Part shown: in pieces, positions 16,303 to 24,136 of the stretch
How the letters are laid out: every line of letters starts with the position of its first letter
Numbering within the stretch: the first letter of the stretch is position 1
DNA from: Aureimonas ureilytica
GTDB lineage: Bacteria; Pseudomonadota; Alphaproteobacteria; Rhizobiales; Rhizobiaceae
DNA: 33,707 bases
Assembly: GCF_001475935.1 (NCBI RefSeq)
Contig: NZ_LDQA01000017.1
Location: 1 to 33,707 of the forward strand
Direction of reading: 5' to 3'
Notes under the pieces: generated by a model
What the model was told of the DNA's origin: nothing
The model's database searches: none
Seen by the model: only the letters and a program-made list of their open reading frames with translations
Made by a program: the position numbers and the translations under genes

Positions 16303-16323
16303 CTCGCGAACAAGGGTCGCGAG
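16303..16323. repeat. Inverted repeat, possible operator upstream of ldtP
   Basis: CTCGCGA (16303-16309) and TCGCGAG (16317-16323) are perfect 7-bp arms around 7 nt. The centre is about 70-100 nt upstream of the candidate transpeptidase starts, a sensible place for a regulator site. No T-tract follows. LdtR binding is a guess from context. Confidence 0.35.
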
Positions 16324-16462
16324 TGACATGGCTTTGAAAGCGCATCGAAATAGGGCGAAAGCGTGAACCCGGCCGGTCATCGCGGACACACGAGCGAGAG
16401 GGCGATCGTCTGTTGCCGAAATGCTCATGCGGCTCGCATAGGAGCACGGGTCAACGCAAATG

Positions 16463-16497
16463 CAAAACACCCCGCGACCGGAACGACGGTCGCAGGG
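16463..16497 (-). terminator. Intrinsic terminator of the ldtR-like gene
   Basis: An 11-bp GC-rich stem (16487-16497 with 16470-16480, one G-U pair) closes a 6-nt loop and is followed on minus by TGTTTT. It lies about 46 nt past the stop of the regulator gene and isolates it from the transpeptidase gene. Confidence 0.75.
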
Positions 16498-16542
16498 CGG
16501 CGTGGAAGAACGCGGACTGGAGGACGCGCCCTCCCGCTCGTC

Positions 16543-17052
16543 TCAGAGACGATACATGATGGAGTCGTTCCAGAAGCGGTCGAGGCGTTGCAGCGACTTG
16601 TTCATCTTCTGGAATTCGCCTTCGTCGAGTCCCCCGACCTTGTCGATCGAGCCGATATGGCGGTCATACAGCTCGGCGACGATTTCGGCGACCTCGCGCC
16701 CGGCCTTGGTCAAGGACACGCGCACGGCGCGGCGATCGACGCGGGACTTCTGATGGTCGATGAAGCCGAGTTCCACGAGCTTCTTCAGATTGTACGAGAC
16801 GTTGGAGCCGAGATAGAAACCGCGCGAGCGCAGCTCGCCCGCGGTCAGAACGGCATCGCCGATATTGAACAGAAGAAGCGCCTGCACGGCGTTGATGTCG
16901 GTGCGACCGTTGCGGTCGAATTCGTCCTTGATCACATCCAGCAGGCGACGGTGAAGCCGCTCCACCAGCTGGAGCGTTTCGAGGTAAAGAGACTTCAGTT
17001 CGACCTTCTCGACCATCGACTGCATATCGCGGCGGGCGGGCGTCGTTGACAT
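16543..17052 (-). CDS. ldtR: MarR-family regulator LdtR
   Basis: Winged-helix regulator of 169 aa of the MarR superfamily. Residues about 50-125 form the DNA-binding domain: VQALLLFNIGDAVLTAGELRSR, the recognition segment GSNVSYNLKKLVELGFIDHQKS, and the wing with SRVDRRAVRVSLT. Flanking helices at both ends form the dimer interface. Sequence type and position next to the transpeptidase gene match LdtR, characterised in Candidatus Liberibacter asiaticus and Sinorhizobium meliloti as a regulator of L,D-transpeptidase and osmotic-stress genes. ACGGAG precedes the ATG at 17052. The AT-rich 160 nt upstream (17053-17212) contain its promoter and a GGGGCGCCCC palindrome at 17117-17126. The terminator at 16463-16497 implies its own transcription unit. 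Confidence 0.88.
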   Translation of the reverse strand: MSTTPARRDMQSMVEKVELKSLYLETLQLVERLHRRLLDVIKDEFDRNGRTDINAVQALLLFNIGDAVLTAGELRSRGFYLGSNVSYNLKKLVELGFIDHQKSRVDRRAVRVSLTKAGREVAEIVAELYDRHIGSIDKVGGLDEGEFQKMNKSLQRLDRFWNDSIMYRL

Positions 17053-17212
17053 GGGAACGGCTCCGTTGTTGCTTGGCGAAGGCCTCTTTTGGACCTTTTC
17101 TTGAAACCCAATCTACGGGGCGCCCCTAAAATTCGACTTAAACGTCACTGTTAACGAATTCTATCCTTCAGCGTTTACTATTTTTGCTTAACGATTGGTC
17201 ATAATCAAAGAA
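17053..17212 (-). promoter_or_regulatory. AT-rich upstream region of ldtR
   Basis: This 160-nt gap is markedly richer in A and T than its neighbours. It contains a perfect 10-bp palindrome GGGGCGCCCC at 17117-17126, several TTAA tetramers and a GANTC methylation-type site near 17205. It should carry the ldtR promoter, but I cannot place -35 and -10 boxes with confidence. Confidence 0.35.
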
Positions 17213-17638
17213 TCAATTCGAACGAGCCTTGCGCCGCGTCTCGACGAAGGCGACGAGCCGCAGCATGGCGAGCAACGCCAGCCCACCGGCATTGAGCCCA
17301 ACCGCCAGAAGCTCAGCCCCGAAGAGATGGGGAAAGCCGAAATGCATCAGTGCCTCGACCAGGGTCAACAGAACCCAAATGACGGTGCCCCAGGACGTGA
17401 CCATCCACAGGCCGATGCCGGCGATGGGATAGAGAACGGCAAGCGTGGGCGCCGCGAAGCGCCACCAAACCGGCATCAAGTCGAACCGCCAGAGCGGACC
17501 ATCGAAGATGCCGATCAGCCTCACCCAGTAGAACAGGCCCATGCCAAACAACGCGAGCCCCGCGATTCGGCATAGCCACGCCGTCAACGCCCGGTTGAGG
17601 CTCGCTTCCGGGTCGGGCTTGAACAGTTCGATCGTCAT
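17213..17638 (-). CDS. DUF6163-like integral membrane protein
   Basis: Small membrane protein of 141 aa with four hydrophobic segments at about residues 21-42, 61-81, 84-101 and 107-130, rich in Trp and Leu and ending in a basic tail. It resembles the DUF6163 family, found in Hyphomicrobiales, whose function is unknown; the family name is from memory of this neighbourhood and not certain. The ATG at 17638 overlaps, in an ATGA arrangement, the stop of a possible 40-codon ORF upstream. Its downstream neighbour is ldtR, 160 nt away. It is convergent with nothing and shows no terminator I can support. Confidence 0.7.
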   Translation of the reverse strand: MTIELFKPDPEASLNRALTAWLCRIAGLALFGMGLFYWVRLIGIFDGPLWRFDLMPVWWRFAAPTLAVLYPIAGIGLWMVTSWGTVIWVLLTLVEALMHFGFPHLFGAELLAVGLNAGGLALLAMLRLVAFVETRRKARSN

Positions 17639-17757
17639 CGCTGACGCCCGCCGCGCCCTGTTGGAGCGTTCGGCAGATCGAAGGTGAATGCGGTCATGTC
17701 ATCGTCCCGTGGCCAGAAACCGGCACGCTGGCCCGTCTCGTTCCAGACGTAGAGCAT
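17635..17757 (-). CDS. Possible small ORF coupled to the DUF6163-like gene
   Basis: A 40-codon frame with ATG at 17757-17755 and TGA overlapping the ATG of the membrane-protein gene by ATGA. Composition looks coding: about 70% of codons end in G or C, and the product (residues 1-20 rich in Trp, Asn and Asp, then TFDLPNAP) does not look like a random shadow. No Shine-Dalgarno precedes the ATG, and the frame is open only 18 codons further up before a TGA. It may be a genuine small protein, a remnant of a longer gene, or chance. No family recognised. Confidence 0.35.
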   Translation of the reverse strand: MLYVWNETGQRAGFWPRDDDMTAFTFDLPNAPTGRGGRQR

Positions 17758-17760
17758 CGG

Positions 17761-17791
17761 ATCGCACGATGGCAGGGTGCGATGGTTTTTT
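17761..17791 (+). terminator. Terminator-like hairpin upstream of hemB
   Basis: ATCGCAC (17761-17767) pairs perfectly with GTGCGAT (17777-17783) and is followed by GG and six T residues (17786-17791), an intrinsic terminator form on plus. No plus-strand gene lies before it: everything from 4.9 kb away to here is minus except bamE. It could be an attenuator in a long hemB leader or terminate an unseen short RNA. Confidence 0.5.
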
Positions 17792-17897
17792 CCCGCTGCA
17801 CGGTTTCGTCAGGACGGATGCGGGTCTATCTAGCGGGCGGAATGGGCGGCCGACCCGCGACCACCCGCTTCGACGGCGTTTTCACGATTCCATCAGC

Positions 17898-18935
17898 ATG
17901 AGCGGCCCCGACATGAAGAACGAAAGCTCTCTCGCGCGCACGATCGATCAGGTAACGGGCGGCACGCGCCTGCGACGCCTTCGACAGAACGACTGGGTGC
18001 GCCGGCTCGTGCGCGAGAGCGATGTCAGCGTCAACGATCTGATCTGGCCTATCTTCGTGCGCGAAGGAGACGGCGCGCCGGAGCCCGTGGCCTCCATGCC
18101 CGGCGTGTTCCGCTATTCCGTCAAAGGCTGCGTCGAGGCGGCGCAGCGGGCGGCCGATCTGGGCATTCCCGTGATCGCGCTGTTTCCCTTCACCAACCCG
18201 GAGCTGCGCGACGAAACCGGCTCGCAGGCGCTGAACGCCGACAATCTCGTGTGCCGCGCCACACGCGCCATCAAGGACGCGGTTCCCGAGATCGGTATTC
18301 TCTGCGACGTCGCGCTCGATCCCTATACGAGCCACGGGCATGACGGGGTGGTGCGCGAGGGGCGAATTCTCAACGACGAGTCGGTCGAGCTTCTCTGTCG
18401 GCAGGCCGTGGTTCAGGCGCAAGCCGGCTGCGACATTATCGGCCCCTCCGACATGATGGACGGACGGGTGTCCTGCATTCGCGCGGCGCTCGATGGAGAG
18501 GGTCTGCGCGACACGATGATCATGTCCTATGCCGCCAAATATGCCTCCGCGTTCTACGGGCCATTCCGGGACGCGGTGGGCTCGACCGGCGCTCTGAAGG
18601 GCGACAAGCGGACCTACCAGATGGACATGGGCAATGCGGCGGAGGCGATCCGCGAGGCCGCGCAGGACATTGCCGAGGGCGCGGACATGATCATGGTCAA
18701 GCCCGGCCTGCCCTATCTCGACATCCTTGCCAAACTGGTCGAGGAATTTCGGATGCCGACCTTCGCCTATCAGACCTCGGGCGAATATTCGGTCATCATG
18801 GCAGCGGCGCAGAACGGCTGGATCGACGGCGACAAGGCGATGTTCGAGACCTTGCGCGCCTTCAAGCGCGCGGGCGCCAGCGGCGTTCTCAGCTATTTCT
18901 CGCCGCGCGTCGCCGAAGCGCTTCAGCAGCGCTGA
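17898..18935 (+). CDS. hemB: Delta-aminolevulinic acid dehydratase (porphobilinogen synthase)
   Basis: Enzyme of 345 aa joining two 5-aminolevulinate molecules into porphobilinogen for haem, cobalamin and, where present, chlorophyll. The catalytic lysines are Lys214 (SYAAKYAS) and Lys268 (MVKPGLPYLDI). The metal-site segment reads CDVALDPYTSHGHDG at 136-150: the three zinc cysteines of the zinc type are Ala139, Asp141 and Asp149, as in the magnesium-dependent enzymes of Bradyrhizobium and Pseudomonas. The ATG at 17898 is chosen; an ATG at 17913 is also possible, and neither has a clear Shine-Dalgarno. The arginine-rich open frame upstream to 17688 is not part of the family. A terminator-like hairpin lies in the leader. 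It is followed by the RDD gene. Confidence 0.96.
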   Translation: MSGPDMKNESSLARTIDQVTGGTRLRRLRQNDWVRRLVRESDVSVNDLIWPIFVREGDGAPEPVASMPGVFRYSVKGCVEAAQRAADLGIPVIALFPFTNPELRDETGSQALNADNLVCRATRAIKDAVPEIGILCDVALDPYTSHGHDGVVREGRILNDESVELLCRQAVVQAQAGCDIIGPSDMMDGRVSCIRAALDGEGLRDTMIMSYAAKYASAFYGPFRDAVGSTGALKGDKRTYQMDMGNAAEAIREAAQDIAEGADMIMVKPGLPYLDILAKLVEEFRMPTFAYQTSGEYSVIMAAAQNGWIDGDKAMFETLRAFKRAGASGVLSYFSPRVAEALQQR

Positions 18936-19000
18936 ACGTCGTTGCGAATGGGGCGCGGGCTTCCCATCTTTTCGTACAAGAACAAAGGAACTCCGCGCCG

Positions 19001-19465
19001 ATGAGCAATACCGCCCCTTTCCAGCCCGCCGCCTCCTGGCTCGACCAGCCGCGCGCCTATTCGGGCGTGCGCACGCGGCGCATGATGGCCTTTCTCGTCG
19101 ATTACTCGATCGTGCTCCTGCTTTGCGTCCCCGCCTTCTTCGTGGTGGGTCTGCTGGGGATCGTCACCTTCGGGCTCGGCTGGATGCTCTATGCCATCCT
19201 GTTTCCGCTGGTGGCCTTGCCCTATGTGAGCTTCACGCTGGGTGGAAGCGCTCAGGCGACGCCGGGGATGCGTCTCTTCGACCTTCGCCTCGAGCGCTTG
19301 GACGGCGAACGGGTGGATGTCGGCATGGGAGCCGCGCACAGCATCCTGTTCTGGGTCGCCGGAACGCTGACCTCGGGCTTCATCGTTCTTCTCGCGCTCT
19401 TCACACCGCGCAAGCAGCTGCTCCAGGACCTTCTTCTGGGCACCGTGGTCGTGCGCCGAAGCTGA
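19001..19465 (+). CDS. RDD-family integral membrane protein
   Basis: Membrane protein of 154 aa with the RDD domain: a first segment [16 protein letters not shown] (about 26-41) holding the Arg and the first Asp, a second hydrophobic stretch at about 42-75, [16 protein letters not shown] (about 88-103), a third membrane segment at 113-132, and [14 protein letters not shown] at the end with the last Asp. Function is not established; relatives have been linked to transport. AAGGAA ahead of the ATG at 19001 is a good Shine-Dalgarno. It lies 65 nt downstream of hemB on the same strand and 124 nt ahead of bpt, so hemB-RDD-bpt may be one transcript. Confidence 0.88.
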   Translation: MSNTAPFQPAASWLDQPRAYSGVRTRRMMAFLVDYSIVLLLCVPAFFVVGLLGIVTFGLGWMLYAILFPLVALPYVSFTLGGSAQATPGMRLFDLRLERLDGERVDVGMGAAHSILFWVAGTLTSGFIVLLALFTPRKQLLQDLLLGTVVVRRS

Positions 19466-19537
19466 TCGGGCGCCCGGCGCGCGGAAGCGTCCGAGCGGTC
19501 TTTTCAACGCAAGCTCCAGGTTCCAAACTGGGACATC

Positions 19538-19564
19538 CCGCCAGCGGCCTCCTTTCGCTGGCGG
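19538..19564. repeat. Inverted repeat upstream of bpt
   Basis: CCGCCAGCG (19538-19546) and CGCTGGCGG (19556-19564) form perfect 9-bp arms around 9 nt, ending 25 nt before the bpt ATG. No T-tract follows, so a leader structure or operator fits better than a terminator. Confidence 0.5.
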
Positions 19565-19589
19565 ATGCACGACGAGGCGGTCGGAACTC

Positions 19590-20369
19590 ATGACGGCGCA
19601 TCCCCAGACTCCGCAATTCTTCCTGACCTCGCCTTCGACCTGCCCTTATCTGCCTGGCCAGCTCGAACGAAAGGTCTTCACGCATCTCGTCGGGCACCGC
19701 GCGCCGGAGCTTCTCGATCTTCTGACGCAGGGCGGCTTTCGTCGCTCGCAGAACATCGCCTATCGCCCCGCCTGCGAACGCTGCCGGGCCTGCGTGTCGA
19801 TCCGCATCCTCGTGGACGAGTTCAAGCCCGCCAAATCCATGCGCCGAACTTGGGCTGCCAATTCCGATCTCGTGGGGCGCATGGCCGAGGCCGAGCCGAC
19901 CAGCGAACAATATGCCCTGTTCCGCCGCTATCTCGACGCGCGCCACACGCAGGGCGGCATGTCGGAAATGTCCGTCATGGACTACGCAATGATGATCGAG
20001 GACAGCCAGGTCGATACGCGGATCATCCAGTATCGCCGCAAGGGGCCGGATTCCGCCTTTTCCCCGCGCTCGGACGGCGCGCTGAAAGCCGTCGCGCTGA
20101 CCGATGTCATGGGCGACGGCTTGTCGATGGTCTATTCCTTCTTCGACCCGGACGAGCCGCAGCGCGGGCTCGGCACGTATATGATCCTCGACCACATCGA
20201 GCGCGCGCGTGCCCTCGGCCTGCCTTATCTCTACCTCGGCTATTGGGTCGATGGCTCGCGCAAGATGGATTACAAGATCCGCTACCAGCCGCAGGAGCAC
20301 CTGATGCCCAAGGGCTGGGAGCGCTATCAGCCCAAAACGGCCGTAGTCCCGCCCATCGAAGGCGAGTGA
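19590..20369 (+). CDS. bpt: Aspartate/glutamate leucyltransferase
   Basis: Protein of 259 aa of the ATE family, bacterial Bpt branch, which transfers leucine from Leu-tRNA to N-terminal Asp or Glu of proteins and so feeds them to the N-end rule ClpS/ClpAP pathway. The N-terminal ATE domain has the four cysteines Cys18, Cys62, Cys65 and Cys68 ([10 protein letters not shown]), and the GNAT-like C-terminal part holds [27 protein letters not shown] and [12 protein letters not shown]. Length matches the bacterial type. A GGTCGGAA stretch precedes the ATG. A perfect inverted repeat lies just upstream, and a strong shared terminator follows. Leucyl versus arginyl specificity is inferred from the family branch. 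Confidence 0.93.
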   Translation: MTAHPQTPQFFLTSPSTCPYLPGQLERKVFTHLVGHRAPELLDLLTQGGFRRSQNIAYRPACERCRACVSIRILVDEFKPAKSMRRTWAANSDLVGRMAEAEPTSEQYALFRRYLDARHTQGGMSEMSVMDYAMMIEDSQVDTRIIQYRRKGPDSAFSPRSDGALKAVALTDVMGDGLSMVYSFFDPDEPQRGLGTYMILDHIERARALGLPYLYLGYWVDGSRKMDYKIRYQPQEHLMPKGWERYQPKTAVVPPIEGE

Positions 20370-20387
20370 CACGGCCACATCTCCATC

Positions 20388-20417
20388 AAAAAGCCGGCCT
20401 TGAAGGCCGGCTTTTTT
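20388..20417. terminator. Bidirectional terminator between bpt and parC
   Basis: The arms 20388-20400 and 20405-20417 form a 13-bp perfect stem AAAAAGCCGGCCT/AGGCCGGCTTTTT with a TGAA loop. A-tract and T-tract on both sides suit both converging genes. It is one of the strongest hairpins in the window. Confidence 0.92.
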
Positions 20418-20418
20418 G

Positions 20419-22665
20419 TCAGGTGAAACGTCCGCTCTTGGGGAAGCCCTTCGGCACCAGCCGGCCGGCTTGAGCCCTGTCGCCGCGCCATTCCAACAGG
20501 TCGGCTTCCGAGCGCTGATGCTGGCGGCCGGCCGTGTCGTTCCAGGTCAGGCCTTCGGCAAGGTTGAAGATCTTCAGATCGAGCAGCCCGCCATCGGCAT
20601 AGCGTTGGAGGCGAACGCCCTTGCCGCGAAGCATCTCGGGCACCTGCGCCAAGGGGAACACGACCATCTTTCGGTTCTCGCCGACAACGGCCACGCTGTC
20701 GCCGGTCACCCGCTCGGCGCAGGCGAGGCGCGCGGGATCGGCGATGTTCAGCACCTGCTTGCCCTTGCGCGTTCCCGAAATCAGTTCGGCTTCCGGCACG
20801 ATGAAACCGTTGCCGTCGGTGGAGGCCACGAGGCGCTTCTGCGCGGGATCGGCAACGAAGCCGAGAGCGATGTCCTGATCATCTTCCAACTCGATCAGAA
20901 GCCGGATCGGATCGCCCTGCCCGCGCCCGCCCGGCAGCTTGTCGGCGTTGAGCGTGAAGGCCCGACCATTGGTCGACAGGAACACGAGCTTGTCGGTGGT
21001 CATCGCCGGAAAGGCGATCTTCAGCCCATCGCCCTCACGGAAGCCCAACGTCGAGAGATCGACCCCATGGCCCTTCATGGCGCGCAGGAAGCCCTTTTGC
21101 GACAGGACGACCGTCACCGGCTCCTTCTCGATCAGGGCCACCGCGATATCGTCCAGCGAGCGTTCCGGCGCGCCGGCGAAGATGGTGCGGCGTTTGCCGA
21201 GCTTGGTCTTCTTGGAGAAGGTTTCGCGGACCTCGCGGACCTCGCCGGCCACGCGCTGCCATTGCAACTCGCCCGAAGCGAGCATCGCCTGCTTGTCCGC
21301 CCTCTCTTCCGACAATTGATCGAATTCGCGGCGAAGCTCGAACTCTTCCAGCTTGCGCAGCGAGCGCAGGCGCATGTTGAGGATCGATTCGGCCTGGAGG
21401 TCACTCAGCTCGAAGGTCCGCATCATGACCTGTTTGGGCTCGTCCTCCTCGCGGATGATGCGGATTACCTCATCAAGATTCAGAAACGCGATGAGATAGC
21501 CGGAGAGGATTTCCAGTCGCCGTTCGATCTGGTCGAGGCGGAACTGCGAGCGGCGAACCAGGACTTCGCGCTGATGCGCCAGCCACTCGGAGAGAACCTC
21601 CTTGAGCGACATGACCTTCGGCACCTTGCCGCCCGACAGGACGTTCATGTTCAGCGGAATGCGCGACTCGAGGTCGGTGAGTCGGAACAGCGATTCCATC
21701 AAAAGCTCGGGATCGACCGTGCGCGCCTTGGGCTCCAGAACGACGCGCACATCCTCGGCGGACTCGTCCCGGATATCGCCGAGCAGCGGCAGCTTCTTGG
21801 CGACCAGGAGGTCCGCGATCTTCTCGATCAGCCGGGATTTCTGCACCTGGAACGGGATTTCGGTGACGACGATGACATAGCCGCCGCGCCCCTGCTCTTC
21901 CTTCTCCCACTTGGCGCGAACGCGGAACGAGCCGCGCCCGGTCGCATAGGCCTCGCGGATGATTTCCGCGCTGTCCACCACGACGCCGCCGGTCGGGAAG
22001 TCCGGCCCCTGCACGAAGCGCAGGAGCGTGTCGAGCGAGGTCTCGGGATCTTCGATCAACTTGAGCGCGGCGTCGCACAGCTCGGCCGCGTTGTGCGGCG
22101 GGATCGAGGTCGCCATGCCGACCGCAATGCCCGAGGCGCCATTGGCCAGAAGATTCGGGAAGGCGCCCGGCAGGACGACCGGCTCCTCGTCTTCCTCGTT
22201 ATAGGTCGGCTTGAAATCGACGGCATTCTCGTCGATCCCGCGCAGGATCAGGGTCGCAACCTCGGTCATGCGCGCTTCGGTGTAGCGCATGGCCGCCGCG
22301 CTATCCCCGTCGATATTGCCGAAATTGCCCTGCCCGTCGATCAGCGGATAGCGGATCGAGAAGTCCTGCGCGAGGCGCACCAGCGCGTCGTAGATCGAGG
22401 CGTCGCCATGCGGATGGAACTTGCCCATGACGTCGCCGACGATGCGGGCGCATTTCTTGTATCCCTGATCGGGGTCGAGCTTCAGCGCGCGCATCGCGTG
22501 GACGATGCGGCGATGCACCGGCTTCAGACCGTCGCGCACATCCGGCAGCGCGCGACCCATGATGGTCGATAGCGCATAGGCCAGATAGCGCTCTTCCAGC
22601 GCCGTCTTCAGGTCGATCGGTTCGATGTCGCCGCCGCCGGCGGGAGGATCTACAGGCTTGCCCAT
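20419..22665 (-). CDS. parC: DNA topoisomerase IV subunit A
   Basis: Type II topoisomerase subunit of 748 aa that with ParE decatenates daughter chromosomes. The N-terminal winged-helix domain carries [17 protein letters not shown] at 37-53 and the catalytic tyrosine Tyr128 in MRYTEARM, and the quinolone-determining region includes [17 protein letters not shown] (84-100). The tower and coiled-coil follow to about residue 480, and the C-terminal beta-pinwheel ends the protein; no canonical gyrase GyrA box was seen, in keeping with ParC rather than GyrA. The ATG at 22665 gives the usual short alphaproteobacterial N-terminus MGKPVDPP; a longer frame to 22746 is Arg-rich and not conserved. Divergent from the periplasmic gene at 22882. 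Confidence 0.96.
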   Translation of the reverse strand: MGKPVDPPAGGGDIEPIDLKTALEERYLAYALSTIMGRALPDVRDGLKPVHRRIVHAMRALKLDPDQGYKKCARIVGDVMGKFHPHGDASIYDALVRLAQDFSIRYPLIDGQGNFGNIDGDSAAAMRYTEARMTEVATLILRGIDENAVDFKPTYNEEDEEPVVLPGAFPNLLANGASGIAVGMATSIPPHNAAELCDAALKLIEDPETSLDTLLRFVQGPDFPTGGVVVDSAEIIREAYATGRGSFRVRAKWEKEEQGRGGYVIVVTEIPFQVQKSRLIEKIADLLVAKKLPLLGDIRDESAEDVRVVLEPKARTVDPELLMESLFRLTDLESRIPLNMNVLSGGKVPKVMSLKEVLSEWLAHQREVLVRRSQFRLDQIERRLEILSGYLIAFLNLDEVIRIIREEDEPKQVMMRTFELSDLQAESILNMRLRSLRKLEEFELRREFDQLSEERADKQAMLASGELQWQRVAGEVREVRETFSKKTKLGKRRTIFAGAPERSLDDIAVALIEKEPVTVVLSQKGFLRAMKGHGVDLSTLGFREGDGLKIAFPAMTTDKLVFLSTNGRAFTLNADKLPGGRGQGDPIRLLIELEDDQDIALGFVADPAQKRLVASTDGNGFIVPEAELISGTRKGKQVLNIADPARLACAERVTGDSVAVVGENRKMVVFPLAQVPEMLRGKGVRLQRYADGGLLDLKIFNLAEGLTWNDTAGRQHQRSEADLLEWRGDRAQAGRLVPKGFPKSGRFT

Positions 22666-22881
22666 GCGGGCTCGATAACGCAATCGACGGGCGCGAACAA
22701 GGGAAGAACAAAACGAGGACGGGCCTCTCGCGGCTCTCGCAACCATAAGCGCAGAAACGCGGGTGGCGGGCTTACACTCCCGGCCGAATTCGCCATATTA
22801 GCGCGGAACTCGTCCTTGCATCGCCCGAATCCGCGCCAACCCGGCTCCGGCTTCGCCGTCCGTTCGAAAGGTTTCCCGCTC

Positions 22882-24063
22882 ATGACCGCTTTGCGCACCC
22901 GCAGCCTTCTGGCGGGCCTGGCTCTTGTCCTCGCCGGTTCGTCCTCCGCCTTCGCCGTGGATGGGCAAGCCTTCGCCGACCGGTTGAAGGCCGTGCTGGG
23001 CGAGCAGAACACGACGCTGTCCTACAGCGGCGTCGCGACCGACGACGACAATGTCACGCTGAAGGGCGTGCAACTGACGGCGAAGGGCGAGGCCGCGCAG
23101 CCGGTCGCGCTGGGCGATCTGCATTTCGAGACCGTCACCGGATCGACGCCGGACGGCTGGCGCGTCGGCCGCCTTCAGGTCGCGGATGTCGATCAGACCG
23201 AGGAGGAGACGCGGGTCACGCTGTCGGGCGTGCAGGTCGAAGGGATTCAGATCAAGGGCACCAACGACAAGTCCGCCTCGCTTTCGCCGCTCTATTTCGA
23301 GCGCGCGCAGATGAGCGGCGCCACCATGGAGCGCGCCGGCAAGACGCTCGCCTCGGTCGAGAACGGGCGCATCGAGAATCTTCAGGCCGGCAATGGCGGC
23401 TACCGCTCCAATTTCGGCGTCGGCCGCTTCCTGTTCGACGCGACGGCAACGGCCGAAGGCAACGAGACGCCGCCGCTGGTCGCGCTCGGCTATCCGCAGC
23501 TGACCGGTGATCTGACCGGCTCGGGCGCGTGGGACCCGCAGACCGGCGCGCTTTCTCTCGATCCGCTTCAGCTGGAAGTGGACAATGCGGGCGCCCTGTC
23601 CTTCTCCTATACGATCACCGGCTACACGCCGAGCTTCATCCAGTCGCTCGCGCAGCTGTCCAAGCAGATGCAGGCATCCCCTCAAGCCAGCGACGGCGCG
23701 GGCATGGCGGTGATCGGGCTGATCTCGCAGCTCTATCTGCGCTCGGCCGAACTCTCCTTCACCGACCGCTCGCTGACCAACAAGCTGCTCGACTATTACG
23801 CCAAGGAGAACAACACGACGCGCCCGCAGCTGGTGGACCAACTCGTCGGCGGCCTGCCGCTGGCGCTGGCCTATCTCCAGAATCCCACCTTCCAGGCGCA
23901 GGTGACGGACGCCGTTCGCAGCTTCCTTCAGAACCCCCGTTCGATCGCGATTTCCATCGCGCCGCCGAGCCCGGTTCCGGCGACGCAAATTCTGGGGGCT
24001 GCCATGGGCGCGCCGCAGACGCTGCCGCAGATTCTCAATCTGTCGGTGCGCTCGGGCAACTGA
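22882..24063 (+). CDS. Secreted periplasmic protein of unknown function
   Basis: Protein of 393 aa with a clear Sec signal peptide: Arg5 and Arg7, a hydrophobic core LLAGLALVLAG, and a predicted cut after AFA near residue 26. The mature part is rich in beta-forming alternation with many Asp, Gly, Thr and Ser (GVQLTAKGE, GVQVEGIQI), suggesting repeated beta strands, followed by a helical segment around residues 250-340. No domain is recognised. GAAAGG at 22865-22870 may serve as a somewhat distant Shine-Dalgarno; the ATG at 22882 was preferred over the start of the open frame at 22816 because of the signal peptide. It ends at a GC-rich hairpin terminator. Similar proteins sit beside parC in some Hyphomicrobiales, as far as I recall. 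Confidence 0.8.
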   Translation: MTALRTRSLLAGLALVLAGSSSAFAVDGQAFADRLKAVLGEQNTTLSYSGVATDDDNVTLKGVQLTAKGEAAQPVALGDLHFETVTGSTPDGWRVGRLQVADVDQTEEETRVTLSGVQVEGIQIKGTNDKSASLSPLYFERAQMSGATMERAGKTLASVENGRIENLQAGNGGYRSNFGVGRFLFDATATAEGNETPPLVALGYPQLTGDLTGSGAWDPQTGALSLDPLQLEVDNAGALSFSYTITGYTPSFIQSLAQLSKQMQASPQASDGAGMAVIGLISQLYLRSAELSFTDRSLTNKLLDYYAKENNTTRPQLVDQLVGGLPLALAYLQNPTFQAQVTDAVRSFLQNPRSIAISIAPPSPVPATQILGAAMGAPQTLPQILNLSVRSGN

Positions 24064-24089
24064 TCGACCGTTCCGCACGCAACCCTGCG

Positions 24090-24124
24090 ACGCCGCGCCC
24101 CGGGAGCCTCGGGCGCGGCGTTTG
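24090..24124 (+). terminator. Terminator of the periplasmic protein gene
   Basis: An 11-bp stem (24090-24100 with 24111-24121, all paired) closes a 10-nt loop and ends in TTT. It lies 27 nt past the stop codon. The following ATG at 24137 is only 16 nt beyond, so the next gene either has a promoter overlapping this hairpin or depends on read-through. Confidence 0.65.
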
Positions 24125-24136
24125 CGTTGGGGGCGC

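Larger units (their letters stand above)
16213..16542. other. Intergenic region upstream of the L,D-transpeptidase gene
   Basis: These 330 nt hold the leader and presumably the promoter of the transpeptidase gene, a perfect inverted repeat (16303-16323) and the terminator of the ldtR-like gene (16463-16497). No further gene is supported on either strand. Confidence 0.5.

Noticed and set aside
17130-17185. CtrA-type TTAA-N7-TTAA sites
   Set aside because: The TTAA tetramers here are 9 or more nt apart or lack the second half; none fits the spacing.
17688-17897. In-frame N-terminal extension of HemB by 70 residues
   Set aside because: The extension is arginine-rich, reads through a terminator-like hairpin and has no counterpart in HemB proteins.
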